Source of the DNA: Chloroflexota bacterium
GTDB taxonomy: Bacteria; Chloroflexota; Anaerolineae; Anaerolineales; Villigracilaceae
Direction of reading: 5' to 3'
DNA: 64,000 bases
Assembly: GCA_029782225.1 (NCBI GenBank)
Contig: JAKOVF010000001.1
Coordinates: forward strand, 1-64,000
This document shows positions 16,299 through 24,833 of this stretch, piece after piece. Under the pieces are notes generated by a model. That model saw only the letters and a list, made by a program, of their open reading frames with translations, was not told where the DNA came from and did no database searches. Both the position numbers and the translations under genes were made by a program. The first letter of the stretch is position 1. Every line of letters starts with the position of its first letter.

Positions 16299-16550
16299 AT
16301 GACAATGAACACCACTTCCGTCCATACACAGGAAGAGCAGTTACGCAGCCTGATCGAGCGTGTAAGCGCCTATGTGGAGCAATTCCACGGGGGTACGGTG
16401 GAATTTGCAGGCTTCGACGGCAGGACGTTAAGAGTGCGCTTGGGCGGCGCCTGTCTTGGCTGTCCGCTTCAGCCCGCGACGCTTCACGGCTGGGTCGCCG
16501 GGACAGTCCACCAGTTTTTTCCCAATATCGAAGTAGTGGAAGAAAGATAA
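16299..16550 (+). CDS. NifU-like Fe-S scaffold domain protein
   Basis: 83 aa, matching the NifU C-terminal domain (Nfu): HGGTVEFAGFDGRTLRVRLGG, then the CLGC cluster motif (CxxC) and a helix. Nfu proteins carry Fe-S clusters to target enzymes; this window encodes many cluster-rich enzymes. AAGAGGT precedes the ATG. The spacing after CxxC (PLQPATLHG) is a little unusual. It is followed by a strong bidirectional terminator. Confidence 0.82.
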   Translation: MTMNTTSVHTQEEQLRSLIERVSAYVEQFHGGTVEFAGFDGRTLRVRLGGACLGCPLQPATLHGWVAGTVHQFFPNIEVVEER

Positions 16551-16574
16551 CATCTGCTGAGCGCAGGTTTCGTC

Positions 16575-16612
16575 AAAACAACATCCCCGTCAATTGGCGG
16601 GGATGTTGTTTT
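16575..16612. terminator. Bidirectional intrinsic terminator
   Basis: 15-bp perfect stem (16575-16589 with 16598-16612), 8-nt loop, with A/T runs on both outer sides. It serves the NifU-like gene and the convergent membrane-protein operon. Confidence 0.85.
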
Positions 16613-16631
16613 ACGAGAGCGGTGGCAGTGA

Positions 16632-17243
16632 TCACCTTTTGACAAAGTATCTGAACAGGAAGACAACGCCAGCGCCAATCAAGATCAAGGCCCACACATA
16701 GGAACTGAGATCCGACTGTGAGATGAAGGTGATCGCGCCGATGACGCCAAGCACGCCAGCCGGCCAATATGCCCACTGCATATGGGCCACGAGGGCAAGC
16801 AGGAGGAAGGTAAGGGCTAGACCAAGCAGGAACACGCCTCCCGTCCCAAATGCGCCGATCCGTTCGGGCAGGACCGAGACAATTGCAAGCGTACTCAGCA
16901 CACCGGCCGGGATGAGTGACCACCACATCTCCGCTCGATTACTCAAGTACACATACCAGAAGGCAAGGGCCAGACACCCGAGGAAGACGAGGCCTGCGGC
17001 ATAATCCAGCGATTGAGGTAGAAGGATGGTCAGGCCAATGCCAGCCAGGGCAGCGCCGGGAAAAACGGCCCACCAGTTCCCTCCGACGATCATCGAGAGA
17101 AAAACCAGGCCCGCCAACAGGAAGATTCCGCCAAAGAACAGGTCTGTAGCATTTTTCAATAGACCCATGCTTTGTGCTAGGGCTAAAATGCCTCCCAGAA
17201 TCAGCAGCACGCCGATTAGAAGACGTGGACTGAAGCGTCTCAT
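16632..17243 (-). CDS. Multi-spanning membrane protein of unknown function
   Basis: 203 aa with about eight closely packed hydrophobic segments (for example LLIGVLLILGGILALAQ at the start and YVWALILIGAGVVFLF at the end), joined by very short loops. The pattern repeats every 25 or so residues, as in DUF5668/toast-rack-associated membrane proteins. It is the last of three genes (18584, 18052, 17243) of similar kind. Function not recognised; such sets often accompany envelope-stress genes. Confidence 0.75.
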   Translation of the reverse strand: MRRFSPRLLIGVLLILGGILALAQSMGLLKNATDLFFGGIFLLAGLVFLSMIVGGNWWAVFPGAALAGIGLTILLPQSLDYAAGLVFLGCLALAFWYVYLSNRAEMWWSLIPAGVLSTLAIVSVLPERIGAFGTGGVFLLGLALTFLLLALVAHMQWAYWPAGVLGVIGAITFISQSDLSSYVWALILIGAGVVFLFRYFVKR

Positions 17244-17254
17244 ATTCTCCTCCG

Positions 17255-18052
17255 TTATCGTATCTTGATGCTGGCCGCGCCGGCATCGACAGTCATATCC
17301 ACAGCGTTGACCGCAGTTTCAAAGTCAGGCGATTTATAGACACCACCCGCTTTCGGGAAGCGAGTCTGGTTGACGTTCAAATCAGCGGCGCCCACAGAAG
17401 CGCGGATTCGAGCAGAGACCCCGTCAGGCACGACGATATCCAGGGAGGCTGCGCCCAGGTCAAAGTCCGCGCTGAGGCGGCCGCGCGCAGGTAGAATAAC
17501 GCGGGTATCGCTTGCGCCGGTCTCCAACTTCAAATCTGTGACATTGAGGTCACGCAAATCCAGCACAGATTTGCTCGCGCCGCATGAGAGTGTCAGCGCA
17601 AGCGGGACATCCGAATTGAGGGCGACATCCCAGTCGAGTTGGGCACGCGGACCAAAGAACGGGAAATCCATGAAATCACGCGCCGGTCGCATCCTTACCT
17701 CAAGCTTGTCGCCGTTTCGATTGGCTTTTTGATCCAGGCCTCCCGCGAACGAACCGCGGGCCAGCTCATTGGCTACCGCGCCACCATGCAGGTTCAATTC
17801 ACCTGCACCGTGGCTGATCTTGAGACTCGCCTCACGTGCACCCTGAAGATCAACGAAGGCTTGTTCCGTGTCCACTTTGCCGCGGACGGCAACACCAAAC
17901 AGGACCCAGGCGCCCGCCAGTATCAAAATAACAGGCCAAAAAAGTTCCATCGGCGACATACCGCCGGGCAGACGAACGCCTGCTGCATTGAGGAGCATCA
18001 ACCCACCGATGAGAACAAGGATCACTCCCCAAATCAAGCGACTGCGGTTCAT
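17255..18052 (-). CDS. LiaF/toast-rack-like membrane protein
   Basis: 265 aa. Two N-terminal membrane segments (about 5-25 and 35-55: WGVILVLIGGLMLL and PVILILAGAWVLFG) are followed by a beta-rich repeat domain (LKISHGAGELNL, ALTLSCGASKSVLDL, LKLETGASDTRV, ADFDLGAASLDIVV, MTVDAGAASIKIR) typical of the toast-rack or DUF4097-type beta helix seen in LiaF. ATG at 18052 is chosen because AGGA lies 8 nt upstream; an in-frame ATG at 18061 is also possible. It overlaps the end of the preceding gene. Probable role: envelope-stress sensing at the membrane. Confidence 0.78.
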   Translation of the reverse strand: MNRSRLIWGVILVLIGGLMLLNAAGVRLPGGMSPMELFWPVILILAGAWVLFGVAVRGKVDTEQAFVDLQGAREASLKISHGAGELNLHGGAVANELARGSFAGGLDQKANRNGDKLEVRMRPARDFMDFPFFGPRAQLDWDVALNSDVPLALTLSCGASKSVLDLRDLNVTDLKLETGASDTRVILPARGRLSADFDLGAASLDIVVPDGVSARIRASVGAADLNVNQTRFPKAGGVYKSPDFETAVNAVDMTVDAGAASIKIR

Positions 18053-18053
18053 G

Positions 18054-18584
18054 TTATTCATCCTTTCTTCGCATGGAGCGATAGATACCGCTGCCAAGGA
18101 CCCACAGGCCAAGCAGGATTAACAGTGCTGCCGGTCCATAGCTGCCCAGCAACTGCCAGCCGCCCAGGAAGGATGAGAATATGAGGAACAGCACCGCGCT
18201 GACAACCATCAGGTTCAGGCCGCGCCGTATATTGTGAGCCGTGCTATCGCCAAGCAAGCCTGCAAGGATCGAGCCAACACCCACGAAGCCAGGGATCAGC
18301 GTCCACATGTAGGACCATGAGCCGTAATTATTGTGGGTCTCGTTATAGTAGAAAATGCCGCCCAGCCCCGCAACAATCGCGGCCGGGACCGCCATCCCCG
18401 GCGAGCCAAGCACCAGGCCGACGATGAGAATTCCCGCGCCGATCAGAAACATGAAATTCGGCCACTGTGTATACTGCTGGAATATGGCGTGAAACGCCGG
18501 CATGCTCCGATCGAGCAGGAACCAGGCGCCGAGCAAGATCAGGATTACCCCGAGGGCCAGTTGCGTACGACCTTGTCTGTTCAT
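18054..18584 (-). CDS. Membrane protein, LiaI/DUF5668-like
   Basis: 176 aa, with membrane helices at about 8-25, 44-60, 66-85, 95-115 and 125-170 (GVILILLGAWFLLDR, FLIGAGILIVGLVLGS, ALLILLGLWVLGSGIYR). AGGAG lies upstream of the ATG. First gene of the three-gene set. It closely resembles the N-terminal part of the toast-rack protein (GVILVLIGG versus GVILILLGA). Function unknown. Confidence 0.75.
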   Translation of the reverse strand: MNRQGRTQLALGVILILLGAWFLLDRSMPAFHAIFQQYTQWPNFMFLIGAGILIVGLVLGSPGMAVPAAIVAGLGGIFYYNETHNNYGSWSYMWTLIPGFVGVGSILAGLLGDSTAHNIRRGLNLMVVSAVLFLIFSSFLGGWQLLGSYGPAALLILLGLWVLGSGIYRSMRRKDE

Positions 18585-18697
18585 AGCACATTCTCCTGTG
18601 AGGAAGGTATGACTTTAGTGTATAACTTTTCGGAGGCTTTGGAAAGTCTAAAGGATATACGCAGGAGAATAGAGATAGGTTGCGGCTGAAATTCCTG

Positions 18698-18772
18698 ACC
18701 ACAACAACCACTAAGCTCCCAAAGTGAAAAACACCGAATGATTGTTCTTCCTTCGTGACCGTTGTGGTTAAT
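18698..18772. repeat. AACCAC...GTGGTT inverted repeat (family C)
   Basis: ACCACAACAACCACTAAG and GTGACCGTTGTGGTTAAT arms flank a less conserved middle. Similar elements occur at 31868-31901, 33557-33625, 41637-41698, 51949-52011 and 54499-54568. Confidence 0.5.
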
Positions 18773-18778
18773 CCGAGC

Positions 18779-19681
18779 TCACCGCGTTCCCACCCAGAGA
18801 CCGAATTCCGCTGGCTCGCGTTTCCCTCTGAGCCGCGCCAGCCAGGGACGGATTGTCCAGCGCAGGCTATAGAATGGACGGTTATGTCTCCATTTGATGT
18901 TGAGCTTTTCCCCAAGTTCTCTCATCCTGGAATACGTTATATAGTTCTCGCTCCGTAACGCGTCGGAGGCAAAGCCATAGTGGGTCAGAAACTGCGCTTG
19001 CCTTTCAGTCACCATTTGCTGGCCCGATTTCGCATTGTGATAGACAGGGGAATCCATGATCACAATCCGGCCGGTTGAGGACAAGACACGCAGTGACTCC
19101 GACAGCGTCTCCTCATAGTTTTCAGAATAATGGAATGCGGCATTGAAGACGACAAGGGAAGCCGACCCGGCCAGGAATGGCAGGCGCGTGAACTCAGCCT
19201 GAATGGGCGTGAACTCGTGTTCATAGTATTTCCATCCGCCGAGTCCGTCTTCAGGATTGACGAGTAAATCCACGGAGGCCACTTGATATCCGCGGGCGGC
19301 AAGTTGGTTTGAGAGCCAGCCATTCCCCGCGCCCATATCCAAAATGAGTTCCCGTGCCCTCGCCGGTGGGAGCAAATACTCCAGCAAACGAAAGCTTCTC
19401 GATCGGATTGCCCAATCCGCGGAAAAGCGTCCGCTGAGGTCTTTGAACGGAAGCGCGCGATAATACGACGCATCAGCCGAGCCGCGGCCTTCGAGACGGC
19501 GGACAGACTCGTAGTCCGAGATGAAGCGTGAAAAGTGGGCTTCGCGTTCGGGAAGGAGAAACCTCCAAATGCCATCCATGCACCGAAAGGTCAGTCCATC
19601 CTGTGGACAGTGCAACTCGTCGGGTCCGTTTTGATCCAACCCGCTTCTGCAGTGCGGACATGCAAAAGGCATCATGATCAC
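18779..19681 (-). CDS. SAM-dependent methyltransferase with N-terminal zinc ribbon
   Basis: 300 aa. The N-terminus has two CxxC-type knuckles (CPHCRSG, then HCPQDG) resembling a Trm112-like ribbon. A class I methyltransferase follows: motif I ILDMGAGNGWLSNQLA (about 112-127), an acidic VDLL loop and a motif IV region SLVVFNAAFHYSE. The substrate is unknown; it may act on a lipid or sugar in the polysaccharide cluster. It overlaps the phosphorylase gene by 4 bp. The gene end carries no repeat. Confidence 0.8.
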   Translation of the reverse strand: MIMMPFACPHCRSGLDQNGPDELHCPQDGLTFRCMDGIWRFLLPEREAHFSRFISDYESVRRLEGRGSADASYYRALPFKDLSGRFSADWAIRSRSFRLLEYLLPPARARELILDMGAGNGWLSNQLAARGYQVASVDLLVNPEDGLGGWKYYEHEFTPIQAEFTRLPFLAGSASLVVFNAAFHYSENYEETLSESLRVLSSTGRIVIMDSPVYHNAKSGQQMVTERQAQFLTHYGFASDALRSENYITYSRMRELGEKLNIKWRHNRPFYSLRWTIRPWLARLRGKREPAEFGLWVGTR

Positions 19682-20445
19682 TGACCTAATACGTCAATAC
19701 AGGCAGCATAAACGGTCTCAAGCGAGCGCATGATCTCGTCCAGGCGATCTGGAACGCGCCATTTATATTCGGCAAGGCTATCCATTCCAATCACCACCGA
19801 AGCAGTTTGAATGCCGCGTACCTGACCCACAGTAAAAAGCCCCGCCGATTCCATTTCAACGGTTTTGACTCCCTCCGCTTGATAGGCTTTAATTTCTTCG
19901 AGCGTTTCACGATACGGCGCATCGGTTGTCCATGTTGAACCAATTGTGCAGGCAGCACCGCGAGCACGAATCGCGCTCGCCAGTTCTTCAGCCAGCTGTG
20001 CATCCGCATCAATGAATTTTTCATGCGGCAAATAGTGATGAGATGTCCCATCATCTCGCAGCGCGCGATTGCACACAACAATATCCCCCGCTTTGATCTC
20101 AGGCTGAAGGATGCCGCCCCAGGTCATCGTCACCATACGCCGTGCACCCATTGCAACCAGTTCCTCTGCCAGTTCAACCATGATCGGCGAGCCGCCGCCG
20201 AAGTTGGTTAAGACCACCACACCATTTTTCTTCACCTCATCCACGTCCGCGTTCATGCCGCCGATGCGCTTTACGGGAATCCGCCAGCGCATTCGACGGG
20301 GCATCCCGCGCTCAAGACAAAATAAAACGCCATTGAGTCTTTGGAATTTCGGCAGGCGTCCGAGGTGCCTGCGATACCCGATAATATCTTCCGCCGTGAG
20401 CAAAGAGTTAAATCTGTGCTTCTCGGGATAATTTGGAAAACTCAT
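19678..20445 (-). CDS. Nucleoside/purine phosphorylase family protein
   Basis: 255 aa. PNP/UDP-type fold: VVVLTNFGGGSPIMVELAEEL for phosphate/ribose binding (as VVVLTNFGGGSP), RRMVTMTWGGILQPEIKAGD as RRMVTMTWGG and IKAGDIVV, and the signature VKTVEMESAGLFTVG with the ribose-binding Met-Glu. It would split a nucleoside with phosphate. ATG at 20445 has GAGG 5 nt upstream; longer starts overlap the flippase gene heavily. Its position in a polysaccharide cluster is unexplained. It could salvage the nucleoside left from nucleotide-sugar use. Confidence 0.85.
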   Translation of the reverse strand: MSFPNYPEKHRFNSLLTAEDIIGYRRHLGRLPKFQRLNGVLFCLERGMPRRMRWRIPVKRIGGMNADVDEVKKNGVVVLTNFGGGSPIMVELAEELVAMGARRMVTMTWGGILQPEIKAGDIVVCNRALRDDGTSHHYLPHEKFIDADAQLAEELASAIRARGAACTIGSTWTTDAPYRETLEEIKAYQAEGVKTVEMESAGLFTVGQVRGIQTASVVIGMDSLAEYKWRVPDRLDEIMRSLETVYAACIDVLGQ

Positions 20446-21631
20446 ATTGCCTCGATTGCGCCCACAAAAGCGCGGCCTGTGTCGACTCGGCGGCAAGCAT
20501 CGCAACACTTGCTCCCACCAGGCGTGAATTTGGAATCAGCCACAGACTCAATAATGCCAATACCAGCAAACTGAGGGATGATGCGCGCAGGACGGCCTTT
20601 TCCTGATTCGATGCGACAAATTTCAACGTCAGAAATGTGCTGACCGAATACGGGATGAGTATCCATGCCAGGATTCGCAGCACGGATGCTGACGCCTCAT
20701 ATCCGCCCCCAAAGAGGATATGGGTCACCGGCCTCGCCAACACTGACAGAGTCACCGCTCCGAGGCCCGCGCCGACGATGAGCAGAATCCACGATAGACG
20801 GAACGATTCGTCTTTATTCCGCGCCATGGCCGGATACAACGCGGTGAAGACCGCCGCGTGTCCGGTCTTCGCAGCTTCGACAGTCCGCTGTGCCGCCGAA
20901 AACAGGCCGGTCATGGTTGAGCCGCTTATGGCAGAAATCATCAGGATACTCAGCCTTTGATAGAGCATGGCAAGGACAGTCAAAAGTGCGAAAGGAGAAC
21001 TGAGATTGATCAACCTGGAAATATTTTTCGTGTTGAAATGCCAATCGCGCCAGAATCCCGGAATTCTGATATGACAAGAAATGGCTCCAACCAATGAAAC
21101 AGCAACCTGGCTCAGGAGCAGCAGGAGGACAAGCCTCACAATATTCGCATCCAGAAAGAACCAGATCAGAGCAAGCTGGATGAAAGCGCCAACCAAATTT
21201 AGCCACGTGTACGCGTCCATGAATTCTTTGCCGCGCAGCGCGCTTGTGAACACGGAAAAGAACGCCATCGGGAGCAAGGCGAAACTGTAAATTCGTAAAG
21301 CAAGGATGCTGTCCGTGCTCTGGTTTGGCAAAAGAGGCCCAGTGAGCCAAATAATTGAGATCAAGAAAAGCGATAATATGATTTGAATCAAAAACGCGGC
21401 AGGAAGCAGAGACAGATCATTCCGCGCCGCGATCTCGCGGATCAACGACATGTCAGTGCCGAAGGTGGTAAACATGTTCCCAACGAAGATCAGCGCCGCG
21501 ATGACCGCGTACTCGCCAAAGCCTGCGCTGCCCAATCGCCGCGCAAGGATGATGGTGAACAGGGCCGCCATCGCCTGTGTACCGACCCGTGCCAGTAGCA
21601 GCCAGAGGCTGTTTTTTGCGAGTCTCATCAT
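20408..21631 (-). CDS. Polysaccharide flippase (Wzx-like, MATE/MVF superfamily)
   Basis: 407 aa with about 12 membrane helices. The first helix, LWLLLARVGTQAMAALFTII, followed by ARRLGSAGFGEYAVI, is the Wzx/PST signature. It would move lipid-linked sugar units across the membrane. The start overlaps the methyltransferase stop by 4 bp and its end overlaps the phosphorylase start, so it is part of one minus-strand operon. Confidence 0.85.
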   Translation of the reverse strand: MMRLAKNSLWLLLARVGTQAMAALFTIILARRLGSAGFGEYAVIAALIFVGNMFTTFGTDMSLIREIAARNDLSLLPAAFLIQIILSLFLISIIWLTGPLLPNQSTDSILALRIYSFALLPMAFFSVFTSALRGKEFMDAYTWLNLVGAFIQLALIWFFLDANIVRLVLLLLLSQVAVSLVGAISCHIRIPGFWRDWHFNTKNISRLINLSSPFALLTVLAMLYQRLSILMISAISGSTMTGLFSAAQRTVEAAKTGHAAVFTALYPAMARNKDESFRLSWILLIVGAGLGAVTLSVLARPVTHILFGGGYEASASVLRILAWILIPYSVSTFLTLKFVASNQEKAVLRASSLSLLVLALLSLWLIPNSRLVGASVAMLAAESTQAALLWAQSRQYEFSKLSREAQI

Positions 21632-22464
21632 CTACTCCCTGGCTGGTGCCTGAGCGACAAAATATAGAAATCGCCCCACGCGCGCCACGGGCGCCGCGTC
21701 GATAAGCGGTCGTCGAGCCAGGCCAGGGCCCCATAAAGACCCGGGAATTGTTTCGCAAAGTTCTTGCTCTCGGCCGTCGGCGTGATAACTGAGAGTCCCT
21801 CCAAAGCGACGAGGGAGTAATCATCACCAAACCAGGAAAGCACCTGTCGTGGCCAAAAATAATGAACGTCGAAGTAAAGCCCTTCAAGATGCGAGCGTGT
21901 GCCCGTCTGAGAGAGTCGCCGAAAGGCCAGGCGAAAATGCCCGCGAAAGATCTCAGCCATTTCCCAGAGGCAAACGGGCGGCATGAGAACCCAGGTGACG
22001 AGTCCGCCGGGCTTCAAAACGCGTGGCAATTGTTCGATAACAGGTGAAAGATCAGGAATGCAGTTCAATCCGCCCAAATCCGAGAAGACCGCCTCATACG
22101 GGCCGCCGCTTATGCCGCTCAAATCCATAAACGAGCATGTTTGAAACGTGATTTGATTCTGCAGACTGAATTTCTCGATTTTCTCAGGCAACCTTCCCAG
22201 CATGCCCTCCGCTATATCTGTGGCATGGACAGAATAACCGCGTTGCGCCAGCGCCACTGCGTCCGTGCCGGTGCCCGCATTCAGTTCGAGAATATGAGAA
22301 CCGCGCGGCAGCACTCGCTCAACGTGGGCATAGACTTTGTTCCGCAAGCGCGTCAGATGCGGATGATCCTGTGCGAAAGAGTCATACTTCTCCGCAGTAC
22401 GCGAGAAAGCTTCAGCAATAACGGGGAATTGCGAATTGCTCATGGACCTGGAAGTCTTCCACAT
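21628..22464 (-). CDS. SAM-dependent methyltransferase
   Basis: 278 aa (271 if started at the ATG at 22443). Motif I is HILELNAGTGTDAVALAQRG with Asn in place of the commoner Gly/Cys; the acidic loop is HATDIAEGML and motif IV is YEAVFSDLGGLNCI. This is a class I methyltransferase similar to those acting on small molecules or sugars. Neither start has a good ribosome site. The gene begins 2 nt before the radical SAM gene's stop, in the same operon. Confidence 0.82.
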   Translation of the reverse strand: MWKTSRSMSNSQFPVIAEAFSRTAEKYDSFAQDHPHLTRLRNKVYAHVERVLPRGSHILELNAGTGTDAVALAQRGYSVHATDIAEGMLGRLPEKIEKFSLQNQITFQTCSFMDLSGISGGPYEAVFSDLGGLNCIPDLSPVIEQLPRVLKPGGLVTWVLMPPVCLWEMAEIFRGHFRLAFRRLSQTGTRSHLEGLYFDVHYFWPRQVLSWFGDDYSLVALEGLSVITPTAESKNFAKQFPGLYGALAWLDDRLSTRRPWRAWGDFYILSLRHQPGSR

Positions 22465-22465
22465 T

Positions 22466-23866
22466 TCATAAGTATTGACGAAGTTTTATTTCTGCATTCA
22501 CAAGGCCAAGTAGATAATAAGGCGAACGTACGATGCCGTGCAAATCTCCATTGCGCCAGGCGCGTCTCATGCGGAATTCGTGGTGGACACGTCCGTGCAG
22601 GATGCGATAAAACTCCTGGGGATACGGACCGCGATATAACATGGCCAGGTCATCCGAATCAACCCAGTTCTGCTTTTCACCCAGTTCCGTTTTGACACGC
22701 TCGAAGAACTTCGTTCCCGGTAAAGGGTAGGAAACGGAAATCCCAATATCATCGGGCGCGCAGTCGCGGACCATTTGAAGGGTCTTTTGGACATCATCCC
22801 AGACTTCGCCGGGGTAACCAAATTGCAGGAAGAAGCCGACTTCAATTCCGTTTCTGTGGAGGAGCTCAGCGGCACGGTAGATATCTTCCACTTTATCGCC
22901 CTTATCCATAGCATCCAAAATCTTCTGCGAGCCAGATTCCGCGCCAATCCAGACCGTTTTGCAGCCTGCCTTTGCCAGAGCAGCGGCTGTCTTTTCATTG
23001 ATCAAATCCGCACGCTGGAGACATTTGAATGGGATCACGGAATCATTCTCCTGAAGCAGGTCGGCAAATTTCTCAATCCAGTGTGGCCTGAGGCCCAAAA
23101 TGTCATCTGCAAACCATATATGATCCGGAGCGAAATTCTCTTTCAGCCACTTCATTTCCTTGGCAACATTTTCTGGTGAGCGGGAATTGTAGCGTTGGCC
23201 CCAGATGGGCTTGGCACACCAGTTGCAGTGATAGGGACAGCCGCGCGTGGTGACCATATTCATCGAATAATAGCCGTGATGCTCAAGCCAGACATTCTTG
23301 TATTTTGAAATATCGACTAAATCCCAGGCTGGGAAGGGCAGTGAGTCAAGGTCTTTGATGTCCGGGCGGCGACTGACAACGGACGTCTGACGACTCGCAA
23401 GACCAATAATATTGTCCGCGTCCTTCCCCGCCGATAGCTGATCCAACAATTCTCCAAGCGTTTCTTCCCCTTCGCCGAGGAGGACGTAGTCCGCGCCTTT
23501 GGCAAAATAATCTGCGTAATGGTCAGTCGCGTCGGCCCCGCAGAGAATCACCGTGCAGCCTCGCTGTTTCGCCATGGCAATCATGGCGAACGCGGCCTCG
23601 CGCATTCGTAAAAGACACATTTTGGAAAGGTAATTGAAATTGTCTTCATAAATAACGGCATATTGCGGCTTGTGTTGGTCGAGGGCAGCCGCCCATTCAT
23701 CCTCGGAATCCGCCAGCATGGCATCGAAGAGGGCAACATCGTAACCACGAGCACGGACATAGCTCGCAGCATACAACGTCCCAAGCGGTGGATAAGGCTG
23801 CATCGCATCCCAGAGTTTGGGATCAAAGTGGAGATAATAAGATTGGCCGAAGAGGATTTGAGTCAT
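22466..23866 (-). CDS. B12-binding-type radical SAM protein
   Basis: 466 aa. The N-terminal Rossmann-like cobalamin-binding domain type (about 1-160; it lacks an obvious DxHxxG motif) is followed by a radical SAM domain with the cluster motif C210-PYH-C214-NW-C217 after TTRG, and the family's GAESGSQ strand. Members of this family (BchE/P-methylase-like) modify lipids, sugars or cofactors by radical chemistry. The ATG overlaps the stop of the upstream gene (ATGA), implying coupled translation. Likely role here: tailoring of a surface glycolipid or polysaccharide; the reaction is unknown. Confidence 0.85.
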   Translation of the reverse strand: MTQILFGQSYYLHFDPKLWDAMQPYPPLGTLYAASYVRARGYDVALFDAMLADSEDEWAAALDQHKPQYAVIYEDNFNYLSKMCLLRMREAAFAMIAMAKQRGCTVILCGADATDHYADYFAKGADYVLLGEGEETLGELLDQLSAGKDADNIIGLASRQTSVVSRRPDIKDLDSLPFPAWDLVDISKYKNVWLEHHGYYSMNMVTTRGCPYHCNWCAKPIWGQRYNSRSPENVAKEMKWLKENFAPDHIWFADDILGLRPHWIEKFADLLQENDSVIPFKCLQRADLINEKTAAALAKAGCKTVWIGAESGSQKILDAMDKGDKVEDIYRAAELLHRNGIEVGFFLQFGYPGEVWDDVQKTLQMVRDCAPDDIGISVSYPLPGTKFFERVKTELGEKQNWVDSDDLAMLYRGPYPQEFYRILHGRVHHEFRMRRAWRNGDLHGIVRSPYYLLGLVNAEIKLRQYL

Positions 23867-24807
23867 GTGCCCTCACCCCTGACCCCCCTCCCATTCTGGG
23901 AGAAGGGAACAAGTCCAAGTCGAGATAATCGCTCGTGGTACTTTTTCATCGTCCATGAACCATGATGGTCAAAGTTGCCCTGGCAGATATCTGCATTGAA
24001 ATTGGTTTCAAGACCATAGCCCGCCTGTCGAGTGAAGCGCGCGACTTTCCGGGTCATCTCCCATGTCTCCAGGCGGCCACCGAATTCTGATCGAAGAGGA
24101 ATTTCCAAGATTCGCTGGAAGGAAGGATGAGGATCCTTCACTTTGTCCACAATGACAGGAGCGCTGACGTTGGGCAAGAACCCACTAACCCACGGGTTGG
24201 CTACACGCAAAGCAGAGTACACCCCTTCCCCGCTGATCGGAATCATCTGGCAAATCTCACGCGCCGAGTAAAGATCATGTGCAGGCCATTCGAGGGTGCG
24301 TTCCGAAATAATGAGATTCGGACAGAGCGTCTCTCCCAAGAGGTTCGCAATCCGATTGAGCAGCAGCGCAAACGCGCGTGCCAGCCAGACGCGGCCGGTC
24401 CTGGCAACGAGCATGTAATCATAGTCACCGGTTTCGTCGCAATTGCGGACCGCCAGGGAACCTGTCAACGCGACCATGCGGATGAATGGCAGCCCGCCGA
24501 GGATTCGTCCATAACTGAGAGCGCGGGCAAAGGATTTGCTGGAAATCCGTTCGCGTTGAAGCCGAAGCGAGACAATATCCGCACGACCCTTGAGGAAGTA
24601 AAAGTCATTTTTTGATTCGACAAGCTCAGTCTGACTCAAACATGCGGCCACTTGTTCCAGAGATGCTGGAGTTGTGAGGTAGCGATGCAATTCGTCGAGT
24701 TTCAATGGGTAATCGAAAATATCAGAGTAAGCGAGCGTTTCGAGAATGGCGCGCTCAAAAGAGGAAAACTCGGTTTGCGGAGGTTGGAGATCAAATGCTA
24801 GGGCCAT
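23863..24807 (-). CDS. Nucleotidyltransferase-fold protein of unknown function
   Basis: 314 aa. The segment ALTGSLAVRNCDETGDYDYML has the GS...DxD pattern of nucleotidyltransferases as GSLAVRN then DYDYM (about 120-140). A winged-helix-like N-terminus (FERAILETLAYSDIFDYPL) precedes it. ATG at 24807 has AAGGA 8 nt upstream. The last 12 or so residues (NGRGVRGEGT) come from a family-A repeat at 23870-23907, so the original C-terminus has been replaced or extended. Role in the polysaccharide cluster unknown. Confidence 0.72.
   Translation of the reverse strand: MALAFDLQPPQTEFSSFERAILETLAYSDIFDYPLKLDELHRYLTTPASLEQVAACLSQTELVESKNDFYFLKGRADIVSLRLQRERISSKSFARALSYGRILGGLPFIRMVALTGSLAVRNCDETGDYDYMLVARTGRVWLARAFALLLNRIANLLGETLCPNLIISERTLEWPAHDLYSAREICQMIPISGEGVYSALRVANPWVSGFLPNVSAPVIVDKVKDPHPSFQRILEIPLRSEFGGRLETWEMTRKVARFTRQAGYGLETNFNADICQGNFDHHGSWTMKKYHERLSRLGLVPFSQNGRGVRGEGT
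23870..23907. repeat. Family-A repeat encoding a protein C-terminus
   Basis: CCCTCACCCCTGACC with CTCCC...GGGAGAAGGG. It lies inside the 3' end of the nucleotidyltransferase-like gene and encodes GRGVRGEG, the same peptide that a copy of the repeat encodes at 46986-47026. Confidence 0.65.
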
Positions 24808-24833
24808 GAAAATATCCTTGTAACGGGATCGGA

